Below are positions 20,957 to 33,141 of a stretch of 64,000 nt of DNA, piece after piece. The notes under the pieces are model-generated. The model did not search any database and was not told where the DNA came from. It saw nothing but the letters and a program-made list of their open reading frames with translations. The DNA is taken from the NCBI GenBank assembly GCA_951799405.1, contig OX637356.1, positions 15,027,229 through 15,091,228 on the forward strand, written 5' to 3'. The position numbers and the translations under genes are program-made. Source of the stretch: Agapetus fuscipes. Taxonomy: Eukaryota; Arthropoda; Insecta; Trichoptera; Glossosomatidae. Position 1 is the first letter of the stretch; every line of letters starts with the position of its first letter.

Positions 20957-22858
20957 CAGAGGCGGCTCGTCATTAGAAATGTTGGCAGTTCATAATTTCT
21001 GCATTTACTTTTTTTCTTTTTTTCTTTACATTTTTGGGTGGCAGAAATTTTCAATATAATTATGGCCTACACCTCTTCCCCCACTCCCCCCAATGTACCA
21101 TACACTTCACGCTGACCGGCCTTGAAAATGTTCGCTGAAATGTTAGCACGAATATTATAATCGATGACTTACATTGTGTAAAAGAGCTTCCTTTAACGGG
21201 GATGATCGCCGTCGGTAAATCCAAATTAATTCACTTCATAACAACACAGCAAAACATAGCACTTAAAAACACTTCACATAAAACCTTTTCCTTCACACCA
21301 ACACCATTTAATAATTAATCTACCTCACAGCTTTTACATGAATATTTGTTTATTTTATCTACCTCACAAATGAGTGTTAATTATAAATTTACATAAGAAA
21401 TTCAATATCGTCACTTAAAATACGAAAATATATTAAAGGGACTAAGGTCTGCCTCCGGAGAAAAATCCAACTTAACTGAATTTAAATTAAATTAAGATTA
21501 TGGAGCAGGAGGAGGAAAGATCTGTGACATCATCTTGTACTTACATTCTTAAAAATAACAAGAATGTATTGTTCTGCAAGATTAGCAAGTTCAGAGATTT
21601 GCAACCTTTGACAAAACTAATCATCCATACTTTAAAGTATGGATGATTAGTTTAAAGAGATATTTTAAAGTACGTTATAGTGGAGAATATGAGTGATGGT
21701 ACAAAAGAGTACAATTGGGCGTATAGCTGGGCAAAGAGTTTAGTTGAGCATCTACAAATAATGGACGATTCACGACTGATAAAAATAGTGCACAAAGATG
21801 ATCCCCAAGGAAAGCGTGGAAGAGCAAGACTGACAAATTAATAAATTGATTAAATAAGCAACATTTGAAATTATTGAAATCTGCAGACTGAAAAAAATAA
21901 GAGAACTCACGAAGAAAGTAGGGAATGCTGAGAATATAAAAATAAATATGCAATCACAGAACAGAGTAAAGACGCTGACTGACGCTGACCGCCACTAGCG
22001 TAGAGATGGTTGGTTTCATATCAGTTAAAACACAGTTTATCCATTTGTATTATTTTGCTTAAAATGCTCGAAAAAACACTTGTTGACCACGACTGAATAT
22101 TTTTCACTAGGAATGGAATCCTCAAGCAAATAATAAAAACGTCGATAAATTAAAAAGTAATGAGTTTTTGTCGGGCTTAACTTGATCTTAAAATAAACAA
22201 TTTGTATCCTGGCTAACAATAAAGCATTGTATTTGAATTATATTTTAAGTATAGAGCTTTATGGTAAAACACAAACATACTTTATGCGAAGATTTTTATT
22301 AATACTAAAGCAGCATCTGTTGTGAGCGTTTCAGTTTTCATTATTTTTTTTGTAAACGCAATAGTTAAGTATCAGGAAATACTTTATAGTTTTGTTTTAA
22401 ATGACGAATATTGAAGTCTTTTAAACAAAGAGTTGGATATGCTCTGAACATAAGAGTTCCTTTGGTAGAATAAAAAAAAAAGTTTTGTCACAATTCTTCT
22501 CCGTTCATGTCATGTCACTTACCTAGGAAAAGCGTGCAGTGCCGGAGCTGCTATCTAAAAATGTACAGGCACCTCAGTATTCACCGTTTGAGCTGTTTTT
22601 TCAATAAATGTATGTACTTCATAGAAGGAAGTATGGGGCATTGCCACATATGCACGCGATAATATTATACATTTAAATACCTAGCAACTCGTAGTCTTTA
22701 CATGTTCGTAGAGCTGTATAATATGTAAAATAATGATAAATGTAAAATAGTACTTGACACAGAGGAATTTTTATGGGGAACAAAATTGTAAGTGATGGGT
22801 CGTGGCATTCTTACAGGAGGTGCAATGCACCGATGCACCTTAGCTGGAGCCGCCACTG
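20957..22858. mobile_element. hAT-type non-autonomous element, 1.9 kb
   Basis: Termini CAGAGGCGGCTC and GAGCCGCCACTG (CAGTGGCGGCTC in reverse), flanked by a perfect 8-bp repeat ATTGTAAC (20949-20956 and 22859-22866). No transposase recognised. The interior holds a decayed LINE-like stretch near 21700-22010. Confidence 0.75.
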
Positions 22859-22985
22859 ATTGTAACGAATGTGTGTTTAGGCGTTTAAATAATAACATTT
22901 GTATTTGTTCGATGGTGTGGGCATTCGCTCGAATCTTCTAAATAGTATTTTCTTTTAAAATCACAAATATTCCAGTTCCCGATGT

Positions 22986-23345
22986 TTCGAGGACCGTCCT
23001 TATGTCATACTATAAAAGAGCCTTAGCTGTCTGTAGCGAAAGACTTGTATCAGAGCCGTCGAGCTGAATAGTTAAAAACCCGCTCAATATTCGAACCACA
23101 TGTGAACGGAATCTGAAAATAAATTGTATGATTTTTATTTTTATTAAATTGAACCCGTAATTCGTAACATCATACTATAAAAGAGCTTAAGCTGTCTATA
23201 GCGAAAGACTTGTATCAGACCCGTCGAGCTGAACAGCTAAAAAAAAGCCACTCTGTATTAGAACCAAATGTGAACGGAATCTGAAAACAAATTGTGTGAT
23301 TTTTTTGTTGTTTTTAAATTGAACCCGTAAATCGTAAATTGATAA
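22986..23345 (+). repeat. Tandem duplication, about 170-bp unit x2
   Basis: Two head-to-tail units begin CATACTATAAAAGAGC (about 23008 and 23171) and differ by scattered substitutions. A GTTTCGAGGACCGTCC segment precedes the first. Confidence 0.7.
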
Positions 23346-23417
23346 TTGACTAGCGGGCGAGTTGTGTATAGATCTGTCACGTTGATTTTTGGATAATTTG
23401 GACCGTGTGTTGCGCAG

Positions 23418-23513
23418 GCGCGGACCCGGCGGAGGGGGCGGGGGCCGAGGGGGCGCAGGGGCTAGGGGGCCCGCAGCCCAACACCAAGCCGCTAGCGCCC
23501 ACCAAACCACCAA
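23418..23513 (+). CDS. Candidate upstream exon of the CUB gene
   Basis: A GC-rich island in AT-rich DNA, bounded by TTGCGCAG before and GTACGT after. In the frame that begins with two bases and ends with one, it encodes 31 codons of low-complexity Ala/Gly/Glu then PNTKPLAPTKPP. The last base A joins the AG of the 35177 exon to give Lys before the first CUB cysteine (PPK-C), so the phase fits. It could be an extracellular linker before CUB1. A 20-base copy of its 3' edge recurs at about 23538-23557. No homology supports it, so this is a proposal only. Confidence 0.35.
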
Positions 23514-23707
23514 GTACGTCTAAACATTAATACTTATAGCGCCCACCAAACCACCAATTCTCAAATAAGTGCATGACAAATAATAATACAAGAAATACAT
23601 TGTTGCGAATGTGTTTTGTGTCTGTGTGAGTCCGTAGAGTATCTGGATCAGGGGTGCCCATACTTTTACTTGAGGAGATCGACCTAGCAAAAATTTATGA
23701 ATAGGAG

Positions 23708-23962
23708 ATTCCTTGACTTATAGGTTGGTATGAGGCTGACCACCCATACTGTAAAAAATGGTTCACTTTGCCAATGACACCCCTGTTTCAGGGAAAGTCG
23801 GCAAGAGTTGCAGGGCTTATGTCCATTTGAGAATTGGGTTTTTATATTGTAAGTCCACATGCGGCATGTGTGAGCGCGAAATTATGCGTGCCTGCTTGTG
23901 GGAATGCATTAAATATGAATCTCAAATAATACATATCCTTGCAGCTTAGATTTAGATTTAGA
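23708..23962 (+). mobile_element. LINE-A 3' UTR copy
   Basis: Full repeat with TTTAGATTTAGAT tail. Confidence 0.8.
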
Positions 23963-24189
23963 TCGACATTTTAACTGTTTATCCCACCAAATAAAACTCA
24001 TAATTCATAATGTATAAATATTTATTTATAAGAAAAAAATTAACATAAGTAAAACTACATTGAGTGCAAAATGTCAAATCTGTATTAAATCTATCTCTAA
24101 CATTACAAAAAATAAATTAAAATAATACTGGTACAATATACAAATAAAAATTATCTTAATGCTTTATCTTAAAGATATTAAAATTATCT

Positions 24190-24642
24190 TAAAGAAGTAA
24201 ATAAGGTATGCACCGTAGAAATGGCTCATTTGAGAAGTATGACAGGAAAAACACTGAAAGATAGAGTGAGAAACGAATGGGTTCTGAATGAATGCGGAGT
24301 AAAAGAAAGCGTGAAAGTGACAGTTCAAAGAAGTGTGATGCGATGGTTTGGACATATTGAAAGGATGAATGAAGACCGACTGACAAAAAGAGTGTATAAA
24401 GGGAATGTAATAGGTAAGCGTGGAAGGGGAAGACCTAGGAAACAATGGATTGATCAGATAAATGAGATTGCGAATGAATGGAATTTACAGAGTGGAAACA
24501 AGAGAAGAGCATGCATGAAAAGAGTGATGAAAGTAGATGAGATGAAAAAAGTATGCAAGGACAGAGTCAAGTGGAGGCACTTGTGTGGACGTACCGGCCA
24601 CCCCTAGAGGAATGGCGGCAGGATACAAGACAAGACAAGACA
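24190..24642 (+). mobile_element. LINE-C C-terminal fragment, tail (CAAGA)n
   Basis: Encodes MTGKTLKDRVRNEWVLNECG, MRWFGHIERMNEDRLTKRVY and KWRHLCGRTGHP with no stop for 128 codons. The end is GGCCACCCCTAGAGGAATGG, then CAAGACAAGACAAGA. Confidence 0.8.
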
Positions 24643-25221
24643 ATGCTGATGTCGAAGCGTGACATTGGTGGTCCTCCACAAAATATTCGTAGTTAGGGAT
24701 ATTCTCAGCTAGACGCAGAAGGCTGTCAGGTGGTCATTTGTGAGACGAGTACGATACATTTTTCTTTTGAAAAAAGCTACAGTTTTAAGGTCGATCACTG
24801 AAAATTTTAGCTATACTCGGCGATCGGCCTAAAAACCTTCCGCGATCGACCGTATGGGCACCTCTGCTCTAGATGTAAGTACTGAAATCTACTCAAAACT
24901 TATCTAAGTTGCAAATAGATGTAACATTGGGGATTCACATTTTCAAACACGGATTCACATGCATTTTTACATTTTTTGCATACAATATTTTAGATACGAT
25001 TCACATTTTGTTCGAACACAGAGTTGCTTTTGAACTGTAAAGCTCGACGGCTGAGATTCTAAGCTGACCCTACAGACAGCTTTAGCCCTTTTTAAAGTAT
25101 GCATAAGGATTGTTCTCGAATATCTCGAAGTTCTCGGCACATGCGAGACCTTACTAGAACACTCGAGCAATCTCAACCAATAAAAATACTTGTATTATAA
25201 ATAGTTATTTAAGTACCTAGA

Positions 25222-25770
25222 TTCCTTGACTTATAGGTTGGTATGCGGCTGACCACCCATGCTGTAGAAAATGGTTCACTTTGCCAATGTCAACCCTGTT
25301 TCAGGGAAGGTCGGCAGGAGTTGCAGGGTGTATGTCCATTTGATATTTGGTTTTTATGCTGTAGGTTCACATGCGGCATGCGCAAGCGCGAACTTGTACG
25401 TGTCTGCTTGTGAGAATGCATGTAATGTGAATCACCAATGTTACATATCTTTGGGGCTGTCCATATATTACATCATTCGCATTAAGGGGGGGGAGTCTGG
25501 TCTGCGGATGATGGTAAATAATGTACGAGAACCAAAAGTTACGTTGTTCTTGTAAATACTAATTAAAAAAAAATTCTACAAAATATACAAAATATTATGT
25601 AAGTAATATAACATTATTAATTATAAAGCTCATCCATTATAACAGCAAGAAGGGGGGGGGAGGGTCATTAAATAATGACTATAGGATGATTTTAAGGGGG
25701 AAGGGTCGAAAATCGGCCAAAATCGATGACGTAATTTATGGACAGCCCCTTTGCAACTTAGATTAGATTG
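25222..25770 (+). mobile_element. LINE-A 3' UTR interrupted by a TIR element
   Basis: Repeat 25222-25453 resumes at 25749 with TTTGCAACTTAGATTAGATT. Confidence 0.8.
25454..25748. mobile_element. MITE with GGGCTGTCCAT termini
   Basis: Inverted termini GGGCTGTCCATA(T/A)ATTA. Flanking repeat CTTTG (25449-25453 and 25749-25753). 295 bp, no coding. Confidence 0.75.
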
Positions 25771-26173
25771 GCCTAATGTTGATACATATTTGCCACTTAG
25801 ATCACAGATCGATATAGGTTAGATAATCGTGTTCACGCTTTGACCTATAACGGTATGTACAAGAACAACACATCGCGAACATGTGTTCGGCATTCAGGTC
25901 GCGCGTCTCCTCGGGTCCCTGCGACCCGTGTGAGCCCGAGCTGTTATTATAATCCTTTGATTTCACACTCGACTACCTCCTGACAGGATTCCGGACCCTG
26001 TACATTGTGAAAGAGAAGACAAGAAGACACCCTGTCTATAATAAAACAATGAATGGTTATGCAGTACCCAAAAAAAATTCATCCATCTTCACAGGCTAAC
26101 CGATGTAAAAAAACAAAACGATCAAAATTCAAGGTGGGAAGAGAAAGTGAAGACAAAGTTTTTCAGGATGATT

Positions 26174-26272
26174 TCTGTTGCGGTACTGTATCTGTACGGT
26201 ACGGATGGTTTCTGTTACGGTACTATGTATCTGTACGGTACGGATGGTTTCTGTTACGGTACTGTACCTTTT
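26174..26272 (+). repeat. Minisatellite, about 39-bp unit
   Basis: About 2.5 units containing TCTGTACGGTACGGATGG; GTACGGTAC and CCGTAC pair locally. Confidence 0.7.
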
Positions 26273-26411
26273 TTTGTATAAAAAAATAACAAACTGTTTC
26301 TTCTACCGTATTGTTTACATTTTACAACAAAATTTGTATCATATTTTCCCAATGAAAAATCGATAGTGAAAGTGTTTGCACTAAGACAGAGATCAGATTT
26401 TTGGAACACTT

Positions 26412-26660
26412 ATTCTTGACTTATAGGTTGGTATGCGGCTGACCACCCATACTGTGAAAAAATGGTTCACTTTGCCAATTTCACCCCTGTCTCAGGGAAG
26501 GACGGCAAGAGTTGCAGGGCTTATGTTCATTTGAGATGGGTTCTTATAATGTAGGTCCACATGCGGCATGTGTTAGCGCGAAATTATACATTTCTGCTTG
26601 TGGGAATGCATTTAATATAAATCTTAAATGGTATATATCCTTGCAGCTTAGATTAGATTA
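26412..26660 (+). mobile_element. LINE-A 3' UTR copy
   Basis: Full repeat from CTTGACTTATAGGTTGG to TTAGATTAGATTAGAT. Confidence 0.8.
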
Positions 26661-27429
26661 GATATATCACAATATTTTTTAACTAGATATATTTTTTTCC
26701 TTTTATTTTGTGGCGTTTGAATATTTAAATAAACAAATAAATATCACTTATCCTCAGATTACCAGTTAAAAAAAGACCTTATTTAACTTTAAAAAAATAA
26801 GTACCTATACAAAATAAAGTTGTATAAAAAATACAATGTGACTGAAAAAAATGAAAAATACGTTGAAAATATGAGAATTGTCTCTAAACAATTCCAAGAC
26901 AAACAGCATTCTCGGAGATAAAAAATGTAAAGGTTTTTTTTAGTGTAAACAGATTTTGTTGCAGTTATGTCAATGATTCATTGCGAAAACCCACCTCATA
27001 CCCATTCCGTTTATACACTTCCATCCGGGGAAGCGTATCACAGAACGCTCATGCAATGCTATAATTTTTTTTTGTGGCGGAAGGCCTTCCCGATGGTCGT
27101 GACCCGACCCAGTAGTGATTCTAGATTTACCTGTTCGTCCACTAGAGAAAACAGCAAAATTCCGAAGTTACTGACTCGGTGCAATGTCGCTTCTCACTAC
27201 TTCGTGCCAATCACAAAGGATGTGCTGATGGCGTCCTCAATTGACTGGAAGGAGATCCAGTCCGGGGCTCACGTAAGGAGGCGCAAAAGCACCAGAAGGC
27301 TCGATAGTTATCCCTTGTGGACACGAAGTCGGCGTGCCCTATTGGGCCTATGCCCGGTCTCACCACTGTTTCGTTGTTACTTTTCGTATTACAACAATTA
27401 TATTACTGTCCAAAACTTAGCATTTCATT
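26661..27429. other. No supported gene
   Basis: A 164-codon frame (26967-27461) has no recognisable motif and runs into the LINE end. Not accepted as a gene. Confidence 0.5.
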
Positions 27430-27860
27430 TCTATGATGATGAGTTGATGCTTTCTTTATAGCGCCATTTCGTGATGTAGTCACTCCAAGGGCGCGTGTGC
27501 AAATGACGCCAGAAATTTGCTTGTCTTCAGTCCATTTCGGAACTTTTCACGGTTCTCTAGCTCTCTCACATGATGAGGCAGGCGGTTCCAGGCCAGAGGA
27601 CCAGCAACTACAAATGCTGTGTGCTTGGAGACAAGCACTGTGATAACTCTTCTTATCGGCTCTTTAATACGTGACTTGGCTCCGATTTCTGCCGAGCGTA
27701 GTGTGAGGCTTTTTTGCCGAGGGCAATGGGCTTGATTAAATCAATGAGATATTTGTGAGTCTTTCCAAACAAAACTTTGTGGACCGTCAAGTACGCTTTA
27801 AACTCGACGCACTTAAAGATATACAGTGCTATTCTTAGACATTTAAGTCGTCCGTTGAGC
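27430..27860 (-). mobile_element. CR1/L2-like LINE 3' end
   Basis: The - strand encodes VAGPLAWNRLPHHVRELE-like residues and KTSKFLASF, the conserved C-terminus of CR1/L2-type ORF2. It ends in (ATG)n. A reverse copy of its upstream edge recurs at 28015-28062. Confidence 0.65.
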
Positions 27861-28942
27861 CCACACTTTGACAAACAAATTATGCCAGGGCTGGAAGTCT
27901 CATCACCACGGTCATTCTTACCTACCGAATTTTAGTAATATTTGTATGAAGACAAATCAGATGTTCACTTGCAGCCATCTTGGATTGACAGGTCTTCATA
28001 CAAATGCATCATTAGTTTGTCAAAGCGTGGGCTCAACGGACGACTAAAATGTTTAAGAACAGCACCGATAGGTACTTAGAGAACCCTTACTGATTTTTGT
28101 TTTATGTCCAGACTGTTTTGTAAGTCGATAAGTCTAAAAATATCAATGTGTGATTTTATACGAGTCGATAGGTGCGAGCCCGTTGAATACAAATGGTAAA
28201 TTATTGTCTGTGGAATATCAAACCAGGCGTGACAAAAAAACGTGCTATCTTTTCAGATATACCGACTTCAAAAGGGCGTCCGAGACGTCATTCCAACTTA
28301 TTGGTTTTCATCATTTTAAGGTTCAAATGCCCTCGGTTCTTTGTGACGGGTTCATCAATGATGCCGTCATCTGTTGAGAGAAAGTGAAAGCTTCATTTTC
28401 ATTCAAAATATAAAACATGAATGGCTACTTTGAATCAGGTAGGTAGGTATTGTTACAAATAGGTTGTGTTGTATTTGTCTGTGTGAGCTAGTAGGAATAA
28501 AGTCTGTGAGGTCTCCCTATAAATAAAGATGTTAGATGGTTAAAAGGATAATAATTTGTTGAGTGTTTAGTCGGATGTTCTAATAAAGTCTCGGATGTAA
28601 CGATTCTCAATGTTTCGAGAATGATCTTTAGTCTTACTATAAAATAAGGACCAAAACGCTCTGTAGCTTCAGAAGTCAACCGACCATTGTATTGTGCAGG
28701 TGTAAAGTGACTCTGTATCCAAACCGAATCTGAAGCTTCGTTTGATCACTAATGGTGTTATACACACACAGAAAATCCATTGCTCAACCGCAAACTAACG
28801 TGAATTTTCCCTGAAATAAAACGATGGATCATCTACGGAGCAAACGTGCTGTGAATAACCCTGTAAGATATAAGGTACTTATATTTTAAATTGCAAAGGT
28901 AAATAACCATTTTAGATTTATGTTTCATGCATGCCCACAGAC

Positions 28943-29798
28943 TAGGGGCGTGCATCCCATACAGGCACATGCGCCTAATAGGTAGGCAATATATGGTTTA
29001 AAAAAAAGCTATTTACACTTGATATTCATGTCCGGTCGATAGCTCAATTGGTAGAGTGCTTGCATTCCATGCCGTGAGCTCGGGTTCGAATCCCGCTGAG
29101 GCGAGGGTGTCAGAAATGATTTCCCGTTTCGGTGATTATTTCAAACCCCAAAATAAAAATACCGGCAAGGTTTACTCAGCCTTCACAAGAAATGAGTACC
29201 AGCCCTCTCGGGAGCTGGGAAACCCCGACTACATCTGAAATGGTTAGCGTAAGGCCGGCCCCCTTACCTGTAAAAATAAATAGGTTCAACTCGCCACATG
29301 CGACCCCCTCGGGGATAACGCGGCAAGAAGTTACACTATATGTGTAGCTTAGTTGCGTTTTTTAGTTGCGTTGCGTTTTCAGATATAAAATTTAAGTTCG
29401 TTTGGATCCATCTTTAGCCCTTCAGTCAATTTCAAATGAGTTATTATTTTTTACATTTTCACTTTTACAATTATTTTTTAATTTTACTCACGTTTTCGAT
29501 CGTAGATCATCGTCAGGTATATTATTTTTTTAAATAAAAGTCAATGGTACCATAAAGTATTACAATCAAATTGTGTGGTCATTCAAGAAAATCATATAAA
29601 TTTAGATAAACATTCAATAAAATTAATAAAATTAAAATAACATTACAAAATTCTTGAAATAAATTAATTAATTCAAATTCAAAATTTCAAAATACAAAAT
29701 TACCTATACATTTATTTAATTAATTAGTTTTGGGGCTACAATCCCAAAAAACAACTTATTCTGAAATTGCCTTTGCCTATACCCTTTGCACGCGCCTG
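28943..29798. mobile_element. hAT-type MITE interrupted by SINE-B
   Basis: Termini TAGGGGCGTGCATCCC and TTTGCACGCGCCTG, with 8-bp flanks CCACAGAC and CCCCAGAC. Related copies at 41614-41828 and (partial) 29-165. Confidence 0.75.
29032..29382 (+). mobile_element. SINE-B, full length
   Basis: A box TAGCTCAATTGG, B box GGTTCGAATCC, tail of GTTGCGTTTT units. Confidence 0.85.
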
Positions 29799-30579
29799 CC
29801 CCAGACAGAAATTGTAATGTATAATTATGATATGATTATTTAGAGTAGGTAATATCATATATAAGGTAATGTATTATTGTAATATAATATTATTAGAGAT
29901 TATTATTGCTTCACTGAGCAGTCTGGTTTTGTCTCTCGCCTTGTAAACACTGAAATGGAATAATACATCACATTGAAACCAAGACTCATCTGTTCGTCTG
30001 ATTGATATCCCCCATCCACAATAAACATCCCCAAAATACATCACAGAAATACTCCATATCTTGATAAAAACATACGTACCTGTATTTTTCGTTCACTTTT
30101 AGACAATGTTTTTAAACAGTAAACTATTCCCCACATTATATTTATTCACATTGTAAAATAAAAACGTAAGATTACTGATTCAGTACCAAAAATGATTTAT
30201 GCCATTATGTCTCATTCATTTGATCCAGAACAGAAATATTGATATTTTATTCAATAAGAAATGATAATTAACTTGTATTTATTCCTGGATAGATATATCG
30301 ACGTTTTATTCAATGGGCATGATAATTATACCAAATATAATTCGAGAAAGCCAATTTTAGTGTCCTTTGTTTGGGCGTGTGTGTCATTACTTGAAGGTTA
30401 AGAAGGTAAATGTAATGAAATAAGAGTTATTTATTATACGAGCTCTACTGTCACATCCATTGATCATTATTGGGGGCCCTATGTGGTAGAGTGAGCCTAC
30501 GCTACTAATCTTCACATATAGTGTAACTTCTCGCCGCGTTTTCCCCGAAGACGTCGCATGTGGCGATTGGAATGTATTG

Positions 30580-30940
30580 TATTGATTGTAGAGGCATTCA
30601 CTTTGTAATCGTTCATTTAAATAGATAAATTAATATACTATAATTCCACGACCGGTTTCGCGAACAATCCGTTCGCATCGTCAGGTGGTTAAATATTAAA
30701 TCTAATCTAATCTAAGTTTAAAAGATGTGTTACATTGGGGATTCACATTACATGCATTCTCAGAAGCAGACATGTACAAGTTCGCGCTTGCGCATGCCGC
30801 ATGTGAACCTACAATATAAAAACCAAACCTCAAATGAACATAAGCCCTACAACTTTTGCCGACCTTCCCTGACATTGGCAAAGTGAACCATTTTTTACAG
30901 TATGGGTGGTCAGCCTCATACCAACCTATAAGTCAAGGAA
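30580..30940. mobile_element. Hammerhead-bearing repeat abutting a LINE-A 3' UTR (-)
   Basis: 30580-30694 matches the left part of the 14317 element (TTGATTGTAGAGGCATTCAC) and holds the intact-core motif at 30646-30688. 30695-30940 is a LINE-A UTR on -. Confidence 0.75.
30646..30688 (-). ncRNA. Minimal hammerhead ribozyme candidate, core intact
   Basis: Read on -: helix I CCAC; CTGACGA; stem II GCGAAC/GTTCGC; GAAA; C-CG-G; TC; helix I GTGG. All conserved core positions fit CUGANGA...GAAA...NUH with cleavage after GUC. Helix III is only about two pairs, as known for Penelope-like and retrozyme hammerheads, which may need to act as dimers. Confidence 0.6.
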
Positions 30941-31064
30941 TGTCCATCTATCTACTATCCATTGGATTTTTACAGGAGAGGGAGCCGGCCTTGCCCCTAC
31001 CACTTCAGTTGACTTGGGGTCGATCTCTTTTTTTTCTAATAGAGATCAAATATGAATTTCAGTT

Positions 31065-31985
31065 TAAAATAAAATATTTGTTTCAAAACGTAGTTTTATT
31101 TTTTACAATAATTTTATCTACCTCAAGCACTTTCGACCTTCAATATTCAGGTCATTATCAAGAGAAGAATGTGGTGCAAGAGAAAGTGTGAAAGTGAAGA
31201 TTAAAAGAAGTTTGTTAAGATGGTTTGGGCATATGGAGAGAATGAATGAGGAAAGACTGACGAAGAAAGTATATGTTGGTAGAATAGATGGATGTCGTGG
31301 TAGAGGAAGACCGAGAAAGGTATGGATGGACCAAATATCCGAAATTGCGAATGAATGGAATATCCAGAGTCATAATAAAAGAAGAGCTTGTATGAAGAAG
31401 GTTATGACTCTGGAGGAAATGAAAGAAGAAAGTAAGGACAGAAAGAAATGGCGGTTGATCTGTAATGTTGGCGGCTAGGGTTTATTAAATTGGAATTTGT
31501 TTTTGTTTGTAAATGGATATTTTGTATTTGGATATTATTATTTAATGATGTATAAAATGTAATTTGTCGTGTGTGTGTGTTCCTTGACTTATAGGTTGGT
31601 ATGCGGCTGACCACCCATGCTGTAAAAATGGTTCACTTTGCCAATGTCACCCCTGTCTCAGGGAAGGACGGCAAGAGTTGCAGGGTGTATGTCCATTTGA
31701 GATTTGGTTTTTATGTTGTAGGTTCACATGAGGCATGTGCAAGCGCGAACTTGTACGTGTCTGGTTGTGAGAATGCATGTAATGTGAATCTCCAATGTAA
31801 CATATCCTTGCAACTTAGATTAGATTAGATTAGATTGATAATGATCTGAATATTGAAGGTCGAAAGTGCTTGAGGTAGATAAAATTATTGTGAAAATAAA
31901 ACTACGTTATGAAAAAAATATTTTATTTTAAATTAAAATGAATTTTCACTGTGTGAATACACAAACCCTACAAAATATAATGAAT
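31065..31985. mobile_element. Foldback element interrupted by LINE-A
   Basis: Inverted arms 31065-31164 and 31835-31985 share GATAAAATTATTGTGAAAAT and the CTTGATAATGACC motif. LINE-A sits between them. Confidence 0.75.
31165..31834 (+). mobile_element. LINE-A C-terminus plus complete 3' UTR
   Basis: Encodes VKIKRSLLRWFGHMERMNEE, GRGRPRKVWMDQISEIANEW and RLICNVGG*, then about 100 bases of UTR, then the LINE-A repeat (31580-31834). Second proof that the repeat is the LINE 3' UTR. Confidence 0.85.
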
Positions 31986-32464
31986 TTCAGTTTTGATTCA
32001 CAAACCATACAAAATATACAAAAAAAAACATGTTCAACAATGAACCAAAGTTGACTGAAAAATAACAAGAAACGGATTGTTACCAAACTTCTTTATCGAA
32101 TCTTTCTCTCTTCTCGCACAGTTCTTGCTGTTTCACCAGCATCAACTCTTTCCTGTTTTTCTCTTATTTTTCGCACACATTATTTGCGAGATGAATTCAA
32201 AGCAGAAGGATACAAATTATTCAGGTTTGTCAAGGGACAATCTGAGCAGACATCTATCTATCTGAGTGAGGCCCTCATTGTCTGTTGGGAACCAATTTGT
32301 TTTGTTGTTTTTTTCTTTTATTCTAAAGAAAGCAATCCTGAAAAAAAAAACAATAGGAAATAAAATAGCCCTACAATTTATTCTCCGGTATAATTATATT
32401 TCTCTTTTTTTTTACATAAAATCCTTTCTCATATAGTTTTGTAATCTAGAATCAATAAATCTAT

Positions 32465-32722
32465 CTGTAATCTGAGTTGCTAAGATACTTTGACTAAAAG
32501 ATTCATATCAAATGCATGCCCACAAACAGACACGTGTAAGTTCGCGCTTACAAAATATGCTGAAAGTGTAGGTACTTACGAAGTGAAATCCAAACCTCAA
32601 ATAAACATGAACCCTGCGACTTTAACCGACCTTCCCGGAAACAGGGGGGACATTGGAAAAGTCAACCATTTTTTACACTATGGGTGGTCAGCCTCACACC
32701 TATCTATATGTCAAGGAATAAT
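32465..32722 (-). mobile_element. LINE-A 3' UTR copy
   Basis: Full repeat, reverse orientation. Confidence 0.75.
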
Positions 32723-33141
32723 TAAAAAAAAATTAAAACTATACCAATGGACGCGCAGCATTTTTAAATTTGGAACCTTTTTTTCTCGGCGAGCAAGTAC
32801 GTCAGTCTTGTATGTGATTGCCGTCCGTAGCAACGAATAATAAATATTTGTTTGCATCTTACGGAACAAATTACTGGCACGCCTTTTCCCTAGCAAACCG
32901 GCTGGGTGACGTCACAATATTGTTTATGTCGATTTACGTGAGGACCTTGTTTTATTCAAACTGTCTGTGTAAGTAGGTACATACCTGCCTACGGGTTTTT
33001 TACCCAAATGTCCCAGATTCAAATTCGCATGTTCGAAATATGTGTCGTATTGAGTCAAAGATGAAAATCTAGTTTATCTTTTTAAATTGTTATGTTTTAT
33101 CGCGGGTTCTATTTTATTAAAACTGCGGTCAACCAAACAAC
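32723..33141. other. Unclassified repeat
   Basis: 32745-32905 resembles 58740-58910 (AATTTGGAAC, CTTGTAT, TTTTCCCTAGCA). Confidence 0.5.

Larger units (their letters stand above)
23649..24866. mobile_element. hAT-type MITE interrupted by two LINE fragments
   Basis: Termini CAGGGGTGCCCATAC and GTATGGGCACCTCTG, with 8-bp flanks ATCTGGAT and CTCTAGAT (6 of 8 match). Inside are a LINE-A UTR and a LINE-C fragment. Confidence 0.7.

Noticed and set aside
26967..27461. 164-codon open frame as a gene
   Set aside because: No domain, odd composition, ends inside a LINE 3' end, no splice or start context.
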